From contig KE159560.1 in NCBI GenBank assembly GCA_000403215.2, forward strand, positions 62,001-126,000: 64,000 bases of DNA, written 5' to 3'. The notes under the pieces were generated by a model. It was not told where the DNA came from and made no database searches. It was given only the letters and a program-made list of their open reading frames with translations. How positions within the stretch are numbered: the first letter of the stretch is position 1; the number at the start of each line of letters is the position of its first letter. A program made the translations under genes and the position numbers. This document shows, in pieces, positions 34,952 to 44,381 of the stretch. The stretch comes from Lachnospiraceae bacterium A4. GTDB taxonomy: Bacteria; Bacillota; Clostridia; Lachnospirales; Lachnospiraceae.

Positions 34952-37811
34952 AAGGATTGGCGAGAGCCTGTACAATCTGCTTACTTCCCGGCTGCTGTTA
35001 TTGTTTATCATTTTTACTGGTATGGGCGCAGTCTTGGTATACAGATTATTTGACTTACAGATCGTAAACGGAGAATCGTATCTGGACAACTTTCGCCTGA
35101 TGATCGAAAAAGTCAAAACATTAGAAGGAACCCGCGGTAATATCTATGACAGGAACGGCAATCTGCTCGCGTACAATGAGCTCGCGTATTCTGTGACCAT
35201 CGAGGATGTGTACGAAGCGTCCGGCAAAAATGAGAATCTCAATGCGACATTGTACAAGCTGATTCACATGATTGAGAGCAATGGCGACAATATCATCAGC
35301 GATTTCAATATTATATTAAATGAGAACAATGATTATGAATTTACGGTTGAGGGCACACGGCTTTTGCGTTTCAAGGCTGATGTGTACGGCATCCGTTCCA
35401 CTGACAGCTCTGATTTCAAATATTACATGAAAAATGCGTCTGCACAGGAGATTATAGACTACCTTGCCACGCGGTTCAAAATTGGCGCATATCATGAGCA
35501 GGAGGATGGGAGCAAGGAATTTTTCCTGGGGGAAGGCTATACCAAGAGAGAGATCTTGCAGTTGGTGACGCTTCGGTATCAGATGAACTTGTACAGTTTT
35601 CAGAAATATATACCGACGACAGTTGCCACCGATGTCTCGCTCAAGACCGTTGCCGTGATTATGGAGAATGCTTCAGATTTACAGGGAGTTGCCATCGAGG
35701 AGGATATGATCCGGAAGTATAATTATCCGTTTTATTTTTCGCATATCCTTGGCTATACAGGAAAGATTTCTTCGGAGGAGCTCGCATCACTCTCAGAGCA
35801 GGATGACAGCTATACCATGAACGACACGGTCGGGAAGGGCGGTATCGAGCAGGTTATGGAGCTCGAACTCCAAGGGGAAAAGGGTTCAGAGACCATCTAT
35901 GTCGATAATATGGGAAAGGTGATCAACACGACAGACCATGTGGACGCACAGGCTGGAAATGACGTGTATCTCACGCTGGACAAGGATTTGCAGGTGGCAA
36001 TCTATAATATTCTGGAACAGAAAATTGCCGGCATTCTTGTTGCCAAAACCAGAAATATTTACAATTATGACCCGTTGAAATCCGCTTCGCGGCAGGATAT
36101 TATCATACCAATTGACAATGTATATTTTGCGCTATTTGACAACAATGTCATCGACATCAATCACTTTACCAGTGAGAATGCTTACGATACAGAAAAAGAA
36201 GTGAACCAGATTTTTCAGGAGAAGCAGCGAAATGTCTTGGCGACATTGCAGGAGGAACTCTCTGTCACAAAGACGCCGTATGATAAGCTGACCAAGGAGT
36301 ACAAAAACTACGAGAGCTATATTGTCTCCATGCTCACCGACAAAGGGGTGCTGATGAGTTCTGCCATCAACAAAGAGGACCCCACATACATTGCATGGAC
36401 GACAGATGAGGTCATAAGCCTAAATGAGTATCTGACTTATGCCATCTCACAAAACTGGATTGATATCACCAAGCTGTCTGTACAGTCCCAGTATTCGGAT
36501 TCGGCGGAAGTACTAAACAGCGTAATACAATATATTCTTGAAAATCTTCAGGACAATATCAGATTTTCGAAGAAAATGTATAAATACATGATTAGCGACC
36601 AGACCATCACAGGCAGACAGGTATGTATGCTGCTGTGGGAACAAGATCTGATTACCGTTGAGGAGAGCAAGATCAATGCGCTCAAAAATGGCTCGACCAA
36701 CGCCTATAATTTTATGCTGGAAATGATAAAGACGCTACAGATTACCCCTGCGCAGTTAGCGCTCGATCCCTGCTCAGGTTCCTGCGTTGTGACAGATGTC
36801 CAGACAGGGGAGGTACGTGCGCTTGTCTCTTATCCGGGATATGACATCAACAAACTGGCTAACGGCGTCGATGCAGAATATTTTGCGAAGCTACAGGCAG
36901 ATTTGTCCGTGCCGCAGTGGAGTGCTGCCACCCAGCAGGAGACGGCGCCGGGCTCTACGTTTAAGATGGTGTCGGCTGTCGCTGCAATGCAGGAGGGCGT
37001 CGTATCATCGCTGAACGACACGATTTTCTGTAGCGGTATATTTGATAAGCTCGACCCGCCAAGCCACTGCTGGTCCTCCGCAGGACACGGCAATATGAAC
37101 CTGTCCAACGCGATCGCGAATTCATGCAATGTATTTTTCTACGAAGTCGGCTACCGGCTTGCGCAGGACGGCACGGGCTATAACAGTGAATACGGATTGT
37201 CGAGGCTTGAAAAATATGCAGATATGTTTGGTCTGACAGAGAAATCAGGCATCGAAATTACAGAGTCCGATCCGCATTTTTCCGACGAGACTATTGTCAC
37301 CTCCACAATCGGACAGGGGTCTAACAACTACACGACGGTGGGGCTTTCCAGATATCTGACGGCAGTTGCAAACAGCGGTACCGTCTACAATCTAAGTATC
37401 TTAGATAAACTGACAGATGCCAAAGGGCAGCTTGTCAAGGATTATACGCCGGAGGTTCGGAACACGATTGACATTGACAGCAGTATCTGGGATGCCATTC
37501 ATACTGGAATGCGGTCTGTGGTCGAAAAGAAATCCTACTATAAAGAACTGCCGGTTCATGTTGCCGGCAAGACTGGTACAGCACAGGAGGGGCGCAACCG
37601 CACCAACCATGCACTTTTTCTTAGTTATGCACCCTATGAGAATCCTGAGATCTCAGTGACAGTGCGCATTGCATACGGTTACAGCTCAGATTATGCGGCA
37701 CAGACTGCAAGGGATGTATATAAATATTACTATGGTCTGGCAGAGGAGGACGAGCTTCTGACAGGAACGGCAGAAATTCCAGAAACTGTCAGTGGTATAC
37801 AACAGGATTAA
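34944..37811 (+). CDS. mrdA: Class B penicillin-binding protein (PBP2/MrdA type) with large insertion
   Basis: This D,D-transpeptidase cross-links lateral wall peptidoglycan with RodA. The N-terminal membrane helix lies at about residues 12-32, followed by a PBP dimerisation domain. The active-site motifs are APGSTFKMV (SxxK), ANSCN (SxN) and AGKTGTAQEG (KTG). At about 955 residues it is some 250-300 longer than typical MrdA; the extra part lies between the dimerisation domain and the catalytic domain (about 360-610, starting ILVAKTRNIYNYDP). I prefer TTG 34944 because AGAGGTGA (34928-34935) is correctly placed; ATG 34917 and GTG 34932 are in-frame alternatives. It overlaps mreD. Confidence 0.9.
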   Translation: MFKRIGESLYNLLTSRLLLLFIIFTGMGAVLVYRLFDLQIVNGESYLDNFRLMIEKVKTLEGTRGNIYDRNGNLLAYNELAYSVTIEDVYEASGKNENLNATLYKLIHMIESNGDNIISDFNIILNENNDYEFTVEGTRLLRFKADVYGIRSTDSSDFKYYMKNASAQEIIDYLATRFKIGAYHEQEDGSKEFFLGEGYTKREILQLVTLRYQMNLYSFQKYIPTTVATDVSLKTVAVIMENASDLQGVAIEEDMIRKYNYPFYFSHILGYTGKISSEELASLSEQDDSYTMNDTVGKGGIEQVMELELQGEKGSETIYVDNMGKVINTTDHVDAQAGNDVYLTLDKDLQVAIYNILEQKIAGILVAKTRNIYNYDPLKSASRQDIIIPIDNVYFALFDNNVIDINHFTSENAYDTEKEVNQIFQEKQRNVLATLQEELSVTKTPYDKLTKEYKNYESYIVSMLTDKGVLMSSAINKEDPTYIAWTTDEVISLNEYLTYAISQNWIDITKLSVQSQYSDSAEVLNSVIQYILENLQDNIRFSKKMYKYMISDQTITGRQVCMLLWEQDLITVEESKINALKNGSTNAYNFMLEMIKTLQITPAQLALDPCSGSCVVTDVQTGEVRALVSYPGYDINKLANGVDAEYFAKLQADLSVPQWSAATQQETAPGSTFKMVSAVAAMQEGVVSSLNDTIFCSGIFDKLDPPSHCWSSAGHGNMNLSNAIANSCNVFFYEVGYRLAQDGTGYNSEYGLSRLEKYADMFGLTEKSGIEITESDPHFSDETIVTSTIGQGSNNYTTVGLSRYLTAVANSGTVYNLSILDKLTDAKGQLVKDYTPEVRNTIDIDSSIWDAIHTGMRSVVEKKSYYKELPVHVAGKTGTAQEGRNRTNHALFLSYAPYENPEISVTVRIAYGYSSDYAAQTARDVYKYYYGLAEEDELLTGTAEIPETVSGIQQD

Positions 37812-37822
37812 AAGGAGCAAAT

Positions 37823-38503
37823 GTGAAAAATTCAGTGATTTTAAAAAGTTTTCCGAATGGCATATTGATCATATTAGATGGAACAATTTCATTTCAGGAG
37901 CTGCTGGCGGACATTGCGGCAAAGTTTCGGGAAGCGGATGGTTTCTTTAAGGATGCATCAGTTGCAATTTCAATCGAGGGAAGAGAGCTGACAGAGGAAC
38001 AGGAGCGTGAGATCTTGGATGCAATCACGCAAAATTCGCGTTTGAAAATACTATGCCTGATGGGAAAGGATGAGGAGAAAAATCTAAAGTTTCTCGGAGT
38101 ACAGAACAAGCTGAACTTCCAAAATGATGAAAACAGCGGACAGTTTTACAGAGGGACACTAAAGGATGGGGCGAGTATCGAGACAGAACACAGTATTATC
38201 ATTCTGGGAGATGTCTGTGAGGGAAGCTGTGTGTATTCCAATAAGGATATTGTGGTGCTTGGCACATTGACAGGCGATGTATATGCCGGGGCAGGGGGGA
38301 ACAGCAATCATTTTGTTGTCGCGCTCAATATGCTTCCGGGCGTCTTACAGATTGGAGATTACGTGTACAATAGTCAGCCGCAAAAAACGCCGCGATGGGG
38401 ATTTAAAAAACCTCAAACCGTACCGAAGATTGCATATACACACAATGGTGAAGTGCAGATCGAATCTATTACAAAAGAATTGCTGGACAACTTTACCCTG
38501 TAA
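37823..38503 (+). CDS. minC: Septum site-determining protein MinC
   Basis: The 226-residue protein has the N-terminal FtsZ-inhibiting domain (to about residue 105) and the C-terminal beta-helix that binds MinD (SIIILGDVCEGSCVYSNKDIVVLGTL, given as position about 122-147). It blocks Z-ring assembly away from midcell. The GTG at 37823 has AAAGGAG upstream. It opens the minCDE trio, all closely spaced. Confidence 0.9.
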   Translation: MKNSVILKSFPNGILIILDGTISFQELLADIAAKFREADGFFKDASVAISIEGRELTEEQEREILDAITQNSRLKILCLMGKDEEKNLKFLGVQNKLNFQNDENSGQFYRGTLKDGASIETEHSIIILGDVCEGSCVYSNKDIVVLGTLTGDVYAGAGGNSNHFVVALNMLPGVLQIGDYVYNSQPQKTPRWGFKKPQTVPKIAYTHNGEVQIESITKELLDNFTL

Positions 38504-38553
38504 AACAGCACGGGCGTCCAGAGAACCATTATTTGTAATGGAGGAGTATTCCT

Positions 38554-39363
38554 ATGAGTGAAGTAATCGTTGTTACATCTGGTAAAGGCGGTGTGGGCAA
38601 GACCACCACATCAGCAAACGTAGGAACAGGTCTGGCGGAAATGGGGAAAAGTGTTGTATTGATTGATGCGGATATCGGACTGAGAAATCTCGATGTTGTG
38701 ATGGGGCTTGAGAACCGCATCGTCTACAATCTTGTCGATGTGATTGAGGGAAACTGCCGGTTAAAGCAGGCACTGATTAAGGACAAAAGACATGCGGGGC
38801 TGTTTCTCATGCCGGCGGCACAGACACGGGACAAAAACTGTATCACGCCCGGACAGATGGTTAAGCTGACAGACTCTCTCAGAGAACAGTTTGATTACAT
38901 AATTCTGGATTGCCCTGCGGGAATTGAACAGGGCTTTCAGAATGCCATCGCCGGCGCAGATCATGCGCTTGTCGTGACGACGCCGGAGGTTTCTGCCATC
39001 AGGGACGCAGACAGGATTATCGGGCTGCTTGAGGCCAATGAGATCAAGAAGGTCGATCTGGTGCTGAACAGACTGCGCCAAGATTTAATCCGGCGCGGCG
39101 AGATGATGACCGTTGACGACGTGCTTGATATACTCGGCATACCGCTGCTTGGCGTGGTGCCTGATGACGAGAATGTTGTGATTGCGACGAATCAGGGAGA
39201 ACCGTTGGTAGGAAAAAATTCAGATGCCGGACAGGCCTTTTACAATATCTGCAAGCGGCTTGAAGGCAAAGAGGTTCCTTTTCGGGATTTTGGGAAGAGT
39301 GTGACCATCTGGACGCGCTTCTCAGGATTATTCAAAAAAAATCTACAGGAGGAGCGGGCATGA
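38554..39363 (+). CDS. minD: Septum site-determining ATPase MinD
   Basis: This 269-residue ATPase has the deviant Walker A SGKGGVGKTTTSANVG at residue 9, DADIGLRNLD, and YIILDCPAGIEQ. The amphipathic C-terminal membrane-targeting helix is WTRFSGLFKKNL. It recruits MinC to the membrane and is driven by MinE. Its stop overlaps minE (ATGA at 39360). Confidence 0.97.
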   Translation: MSEVIVVTSGKGGVGKTTTSANVGTGLAEMGKSVVLIDADIGLRNLDVVMGLENRIVYNLVDVIEGNCRLKQALIKDKRHAGLFLMPAAQTRDKNCITPGQMVKLTDSLREQFDYIILDCPAGIEQGFQNAIAGADHALVVTTPEVSAIRDADRIIGLLEANEIKKVDLVLNRLRQDLIRRGEMMTVDDVLDILGIPLLGVVPDDENVVIATNQGEPLVGKNSDAGQAFYNICKRLEGKEVPFRDFGKSVTIWTRFSGLFKKNLQEERA

Positions 39364-39629
39364 GTTTATTTTCATTTTTTAAACGAAAAACATCCAGCCA
39401 GATTGCGAAGGACAGGTTAAAGATTCTATTGATCTCTGACAGGGTGAACTGTTCTCCTGAAATGATGGAGTTAATCAAAAATGATATTGCGCAGGTGATA
39501 TCCAAGTATATGAAAATTGATGCTGCAAGCATGGAGGTTCAGATTGCCAAGACGGGAAATTCTGTTCGGAATGGTAAAAAGATGCCAGTATTGTATGCCA
39601 ATATACCAATACTGGATCTGCGCAGCTAG
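39360..39629 (+). CDS. minE: Cell division topological specificity factor MinE
   Basis: This 89-residue protein begins with the FFKRK-type membrane-binding start and the MinD-stimulating segment ASSQIAKDRLKILLISDR (S at about 13), followed by the dimerisation half. MinE presence, rather than DivIVA-only control, implies pole-to-pole Min oscillation. It overlaps minD by 4 bases. Confidence 0.95.
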   Translation: MSLFSFFKRKTSSQIAKDRLKILLISDRVNCSPEMMELIKNDIAQVISKYMKIDAASMEVQIAKTGNSVRNGKKMPVLYANIPILDLRS

Positions 39630-39655
39630 CAGAAGGAAAGACAGGGAAAGGGAAA

Positions 39656-40768
39656 ATGCTGAAAAGATATAGAATACGGGATTATGATTTTAAACTAATA
39701 TTATTGCTGGTCGCTGTCACCGTGATTGGGATACTTTCCATTGGCAGCGCAGAACCGGAAGTTCAGAACAAACAGATTCTGGGGTTTGTCATGGGCATGT
39801 TTATCATGATTGTATTATCATTTTTTGACTATTCCTTTTTCCTGCGTTTTCACTGGATCATCTATGCAGTCAATATCGTATTTCTTCTTATGGTGGTTGC
39901 TTTTGGAAAAGAGGTCAACAATGCAAAACGATGGCTGGAGATAGGCGGAATCCGTTTTCAGCCGTCAGAGCTTTCCAAGATTATGCTCACGATGTTTTAT
40001 GCCCAGTATATCATGAAGCATTGGGAAAAATTAAATACAATCAAAAATATGGCATTCATGCTGCTGCTGCTGCTGCCTCCCCTGTATCTGATTTACGACC
40101 AGCCAGACATGTCTACCAGTATCGTTGTCGCAATGGTTTTCTGCGTGGTATGGTATGTGGGGGGACTGAGTTATAAGTTTATATTCGGTACGCTTGCCAT
40201 CGCGGTTCCTGCGGCAATCATCTTCTTTGTGATGGTGTTGCAGCCAGACCAGACGCTAATCAATGAATATCAGCAGAAGCGGATTCTCGCATGGTTAGAG
40301 CCGGAGAAATACGCACAGACAGTAGCATACCAGCAGACAAATGCCATGATGGCAATTGGCTCTGGACAGCTATGGGGCAAAGGACTGAACAATACGATGC
40401 TCTCTGTGAAAAACGGTAATTTTGTGTCAGAGCCGGAGACGGATTTTATCTTTACGATTGTCGGGGAGGAGATGGGATTTGCAGGCGGATGTACCGTTGT
40501 AATCTTATTGTTTCTCATTACACTGGAGTGTTTGAATGTTGCGAGAAAGGCGAAGGATTTGGCGGGCACTTGTATCGCATCTGGCATGGCAGCGCTTGTC
40601 GGATTTCAAAGTTTTGTCAATATCGCAGTTGCCACAGGAATGCTCCCGAATACGGGCGTGCCGTTACCATTTGTAAGCTATGGCCTCACCTCGCTGGTAA
40701 GTCTGTATATTGGAATGGGGATTGTGCTAAATATACGATTACAATGTGTTCGAAAGTATAATAATTAA
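39656..40768 (+). CDS. rodA: Rod shape-determining protein RodA (SEDS glycosyltransferase)
   Basis: The 370-residue protein has about ten hydrophobic segments and the SEDS signatures KRWLEIGGIRFQPSELSK and FVSYGLTSLVSLYIGMGI. The acidic residue region is EPETDFIFTIVGEE. RodA polymerises lipid II into glycan and works with the class B PBP encoded upstream. The start ATG follows GGAAAGGGAAA. Confidence 0.94.
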   Translation: MLKRYRIRDYDFKLILLLVAVTVIGILSIGSAEPEVQNKQILGFVMGMFIMIVLSFFDYSFFLRFHWIIYAVNIVFLLMVVAFGKEVNNAKRWLEIGGIRFQPSELSKIMLTMFYAQYIMKHWEKLNTIKNMAFMLLLLLPPLYLIYDQPDMSTSIVVAMVFCVVWYVGGLSYKFIFGTLAIAVPAAIIFFVMVLQPDQTLINEYQQKRILAWLEPEKYAQTVAYQQTNAMMAIGSGQLWGKGLNNTMLSVKNGNFVSEPETDFIFTIVGEEMGFAGGCTVVILLFLITLECLNVARKAKDLAGTCIASGMAALVGFQSFVNIAVATGMLPNTGVPLPFVSYGLTSLVSLYIGMGIVLNIRLQCVRKYNN

Positions 40769-40906
40769 ATTAGAGTTGGTCAGGTTGCACAAAGACAGAT
40801 GAAAATGTTAAATTTTTTTGAATTAAATGATTAGTTATAGATTTTTAGATGCAAAAGGGTTAAAATATTTTTAGATGAATAATTGACAAAGGAAGGTGCA
40901 AGGACT

Positions 40907-41302
40907 ATGAATATTGCGTTAATCGCACATGACGGAAAGAAGAAATTAATGCAGAACTTTTGCATTGCTTACAGAGGGATCTTGAGCAAGAATGAATTGT
41001 ACGCCACAGGAACAACAGGAAGGCTGATCGAGGAGGTTACAAATTTAAGTATTCACAAATATCTGGCAGGACATTTGGGAGGAGAACAGCAGATCTGTGC
41101 ACAGATTGAACATAATCAAATTGACCTTGTTATCTTTTTGAGAGACCCGTTGAACTCAAAATCCCACGAACCGGATGTGAATAATGCGGTAAAGCTCTGT
41201 GATATGCATAATATTCCGCTGGCGACCAATCTTGCCTCCGCAGAGCTTTTGATCAAGTCACTTGACAGAGGAGATTTAGACTGGCGTGAAATGTATAAAT
41301 AA
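40907..41302 (+). CDS. mgsA: Methylglyoxal synthase
   Basis: The 131-residue enzyme converts dihydroxyacetone phosphate to methylglyoxal, a glycolytic bypass used when phosphate is limiting. Motifs: IALIAHDGKK, TGTTGRLIEE (phosphate binding), DLVIFLRDPL (catalytic Asp) and HNIPLATNLASAE. ATG 40907 follows AAGGAC. The 138-bp gap after rodA holds A/T-rich DNA with no clear terminator. Its 3' end overlaps the next gene. Confidence 0.95.
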   Translation: MNIALIAHDGKKKLMQNFCIAYRGILSKNELYATGTTGRLIEEVTNLSIHKYLAGHLGGEQQICAQIEHNQIDLVIFLRDPLNSKSHEPDVNNAVKLCDMHNIPLATNLASAELLIKSLDRGDLDWREMYK

Positions 41303-42275
41303 ATCTTGCAGAAGAACATGTGCAATGTTGATATTTTTGGTGATGGCTTTCAATCTGGCAGGATGCAGTGCAAAAGAATACACATTTGCCTATGACCGAA
41401 ACAGAAATAACTCCAGCTTTTCGATTGCATCGCAGACACGCGGAACGACGATGAATGCGTTTGCGGCTGGATTGTGTGTCACGGCTGGCGACGTGTCGCA
41501 GGGAACAGATGTTGATATGTCTCAGGCGGAGGCTGCCGGTCTGTTTGACATTACGTCAGGGAAGGTAATCTATGCCAAAAATCCTCATGCAAAATTGAAT
41601 CCGGCAAGCCTTACAAAAGTATTGACGGCATTGTGCGCGTTGAAATATGGGAATCTGGAGGATACCCTCACAGCGACAGAGAATGTAAATATCAGTGAAT
41701 CCGGCGCTGTAAAGCTGGGGCTTCAGCCGGGCGATACGATGACGATGGATCAGGCACTCCATGCGCTGATGCTGAAATCAGCAAATGATGTAGCTGTCAT
41801 GATTGCAGAGCATGTGGGTGGAAGTGTCGAGGAATTTGCTGTGCTGATGAACGAGACGGCAAACAGTCTGGGCGCAACCAACAGCCACTTTGTGAACCCT
41901 CATGGACTGACAGATCCCAATCATTATACCACGGTATATGACCTGTATCTGATCTCCAACGAGGCATTGAAATATGACAAGTTTATAGAGTTAATCCAAA
42001 CGCCAAACTATACATCTGTATATCATGATCAGAATAATAACGAAAAAAAAATTGATCTCCAGAACTCGAATGCGTATATTCGGGGTGAGGCATTTGCACC
42101 CGAGCATGTTACCGTCATCGGCGGAAAAACCGGAACGACAAATGCTGCTGGAAGCTGTCTGATCATCTATGCAAAGAACAGCTCAGGCAATCCTTTTATC
42201 TCGGTGGTACTGAAATCAATTGACAAGACAACAATGTACACTGAGATGACAGATTTGCTGGGTGAGATTCCGTAA
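41286..42275 (+). CDS. D-alanyl-D-alanine carboxypeptidase, lipoprotein-like
   Basis: This 329-residue S11-family enzyme trims the terminal D-Ala of peptidoglycan stem peptides. Active-site motifs: NPASLTKVLTAL (SxxK), SANDVAVM (SxN) and GGKTGTTNAAG (KTG). The N-terminus is a signal with lipobox LAGC at about residues 24-27, so it is probably a membrane-anchored lipoprotein, unlike the usual C-terminal-anchored PBP5 type. The start is GTG at 41286, inside mgsA, with AGAGGAGA at 41267-41274. A 17-base overlap suggests coupled translation. Confidence 0.9.
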   Translation: MKCINKSCRRTCAMLIFLVMAFNLAGCSAKEYTFAYDRNRNNSSFSIASQTRGTTMNAFAAGLCVTAGDVSQGTDVDMSQAEAAGLFDITSGKVIYAKNPHAKLNPASLTKVLTALCALKYGNLEDTLTATENVNISESGAVKLGLQPGDTMTMDQALHALMLKSANDVAVMIAEHVGGSVEEFAVLMNETANSLGATNSHFVNPHGLTDPNHYTTVYDLYLISNEALKYDKFIELIQTPNYTSVYHDQNNNEKKIDLQNSNAYIRGEAFAPEHVTVIGGKTGTTNAAGSCLIIYAKNSSGNPFISVVLKSIDKTTMYTEMTDLLGEIP

Positions 42276-42310
42276 TTTTTTAATTTGTTGCGGTTCCCTT
42301 GATTTTTTAG

Positions 42311-42339
42311 TTGTATTTTTATTAGGATTCATCTATAAT
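42311..42339 (+). promoter_or_regulatory. Promoter for the P-loop protein gene
   Basis: TTGTAT (42311-42316) and TATAAT (42334-42339) are spaced by 17 bases. The start codon lies 60 bases downstream behind AGGAGGT. Confidence 0.7.
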
Positions 42340-42399
42340 TATATTAATGGAATTATTTACTTCATTACATTAATGATACAAATTATAGGAGGTATTGCT

Positions 42400-42822
42400 A
42401 TGGTGCAGCTTATTGTAGGAAAAAAGGGTAAAGGCAAGACAAAAATTATTCTGGATATGGTGAACAAAGAGGTATCTGCCGTATCTGGTAACATCGTGTA
42501 TCTTGACAAAGGCAATGATCATATGTATGAACTGAATAATAAGGTAAGACTGATCAATGTGAAGGATTATGGGGTGGCTAATTCAGACGAATTTGTAGGC
42601 TTCATTCGTGGTATCGTTTCCCAGGATCATGATCTTGAACAGGTCTATTTTGATAGCTTTTTAAATATTTCCTGCCTTGAAGGTACAGAGAAAGTCGAAG
42701 AAGTGTTGAATAAGCTGGAGTCAATAAGCAGTACATATGGATTTAAGATTATAGCAAGTATTTCGTTAGATGAGACAGAACTTTCCGAGAGCTTGAAATC
42801 AAAAGTGGTCGTGTCTTTATAA
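42400..42822 (+). CDS. Small P-loop protein of unknown function
   Basis: The 140-residue cytoplasmic protein starts MVQLIVGKKGKGKTKIIL; GKKGKGKT is a Walker A motif at residues 7-14. A possible Walker B-like strand is QVYFDSFLN at about 85-93. It resembles the nucleotide-binding half of larger ATPases but lacks any partner domain. AGGAGGT precedes ATG 42400, and the longer open frame upstream (from 42262) is a run of hydrophobic codons crossing the promoter and is rejected. It has its own promoter and terminator, so it is a single-gene unit. Function unknown. Confidence 0.7.
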   Translation: MVQLIVGKKGKGKTKIILDMVNKEVSAVSGNIVYLDKGNDHMYELNNKVRLINVKDYGVANSDEFVGFIRGIVSQDHDLEQVYFDSFLNISCLEGTEKVEEVLNKLESISSTYGFKIIASISLDETELSESLKSKVVVSL

Positions 42823-42849
42823 TGACTTATTTGTAATAGGGTGTAGATG

Positions 42850-42880
42850 AAGCCTCGGAATAATTCCACCGGGGCTTTTT
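42850..42880 (+). terminator. Rho-independent terminator
   Basis: AGCCTCGG (42851-42858) pairs with CCGGGGCT (42869-42876), including one T-G pair, and is followed by TTTT. It closes the P-loop protein unit. Confidence 0.8.
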
Positions 42881-42933
42881 ACATGTTAAAGATTAAAAAG
42901 TAAAAATAGCAATAGGATAGGAGATTAATATTT

Positions 42934-44337
42934 GTGGCATCCGAACATCGGCAGGTACGCAAGAAACAATTAAATAAATCCGGCAGAACCATGAATCGAA
43001 TAGAAATTACAATATTCGGCGCAATGACCGTCTATATTATTGCTGTTATTATTACATATTTCAGAATGGAACCGATTCAGGGATATGAGATACAGATCGG
43101 GTCTTTGTCTGTAGCAAAGACTTATACAGGAATTGCAATCCGGCAGGAGGAGCTGCTCAGATCCCCCTACACGGGTTATATCAATTACTATATCAGGGAG
43201 GGCGAGCGTGTTTCCTCAAGAGATACCGTCTATTCGGTTGATGAGAGCGGAAAACTCGCGTCGCTGTTAAATACAGGAAATATGGAGGATTCATCATATA
43301 CCGATGCAGAGCTTTCAGAGCTGCGCTCTGAAGTAATACAATACGACAGAATGTTTGACTGCAAAGAATTTCGAAGTGTATATGATTTTAAATATGATCT
43401 TGAAGGCACCGTCCTTAAACTGGCAAACATCAGTATGTATGAACATATGGAGACGTTAAACCAGTCTAGTCTGGGCGGAATGGTGTCGCTGTGCAGCGCA
43501 GGTAAAACAGGATATGTTGTATACAGCACAGACGGTTATGAGGGGCTTACCCCGGAGCAGATTACCCCGGAGATGTTTGACCAGTCAAAATATGAGAAAT
43601 CCAGAGTCAATAATAACGACTTAATTGAAAAGAATGCAACCGTGGGAAAACTGGTGACAGATGAAAACTGGTCTTTGATCATTCCTGTCGAAAAAGACAG
43701 AAGTGCTGTGTTAGAGGAAGAAGAGTATGTCAAGGTAAAATTTGTCAAGACACAGGAAACCTCATGGGGGCAGGTGACCATTCACCACCTTGCAGACGGG
43801 GATTATGCGCAGCTGACTTTCAACAATTCCTGCGTTGCCTTCTGCACAGACCGCTATGTTGATATTGAGCTGATTCTCGATGAAGTAAAAGGACTCAAAA
43901 TACCACAGTCTGCCATTGTTGAAAAGGAATTTTATATCATTCCGGCAGAGTATATGACCAAGGGCGGGCCGAATGGAAACTATGGCGTTTTGAAGGAAAA
44001 AGCAGATGAGAACGGCAATCTGGTCAGCTCCTTTATAGAGACAACGGTGTACAGCTCAGATGACAAGGAATTTTATATTGACAGCATTGATATAAAAGTT
44101 GGAGACTATATCTGCAAACCGGATTCACCGGATAAAATGGCTGTCAGCAGGTCGGGCAAACTGACCGGCGTGTATAATATGAATAAAGGCTATGCCGATT
44201 TTAAGCAGATTACCAAATTAGATGAAAATGAAGAGTATGCGATTGTCAGCTCAAACACCAAATATGGACTGACTGTGTATGACAGAATCGTGCTGGATGC
44301 CTCCAGTGTCAAGAATTATGATTTCACCTATAAATAA
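42934..44337 (+). CDS. HlyD-like membrane-anchored protein of the sepF cluster
   Basis: A 467-residue protein with a basic N-terminus, one membrane helix (about residues 24-44) and a large outer part. It contains biotinyl-lipoyl/HlyD-like segments (SPYTGYINYYIREGERVSSRDTVY, at about residues 70-93, and a later strand repeat near 300-330). It resembles membrane-fusion proteins of the HlyD type, but no transporter partner is nearby. Its constant position before yggS and sepF in Lachnospiraceae suggests a role in division-site envelope assembly; that is inference. Start GTG with GGATAGGAGA upstream. Confidence 0.65.
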   Translation: MASEHRQVRKKQLNKSGRTMNRIEITIFGAMTVYIIAVIITYFRMEPIQGYEIQIGSLSVAKTYTGIAIRQEELLRSPYTGYINYYIREGERVSSRDTVYSVDESGKLASLLNTGNMEDSSYTDAELSELRSEVIQYDRMFDCKEFRSVYDFKYDLEGTVLKLANISMYEHMETLNQSSLGGMVSLCSAGKTGYVVYSTDGYEGLTPEQITPEMFDQSKYEKSRVNNNDLIEKNATVGKLVTDENWSLIIPVEKDRSAVLEEEEYVKVKFVKTQETSWGQVTIHHLADGDYAQLTFNNSCVAFCTDRYVDIELILDEVKGLKIPQSAIVEKEFYIIPAEYMTKGGPNGNYGVLKEKADENGNLVSSFIETTVYSSDDKEFYIDSIDIKVGDYICKPDSPDKMAVSRSGKLTGVYNMNKGYADFKQITKLDENEEYAIVSSNTKYGLTVYDRIVLDASSVKNYDFTYK

Positions 44338-44381
44338 TCTGAACTGTGATGGAGGAATATGAGGCGGAATGGGGGATTACT

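Noticed and set aside
40769-40906. Possible small RNA between rodA and mgsA
   Set aside because: Only A/T-rich DNA without a convincing hairpin terminator or conserved promoter pair.
42262-42399. Membrane-like N-terminal extension of the P-loop protein
   Set aside because: A/T-rich promoter DNA translates as hydrophobic residues; AGGAGGT at 42387-42393 fixes ATG 42400.
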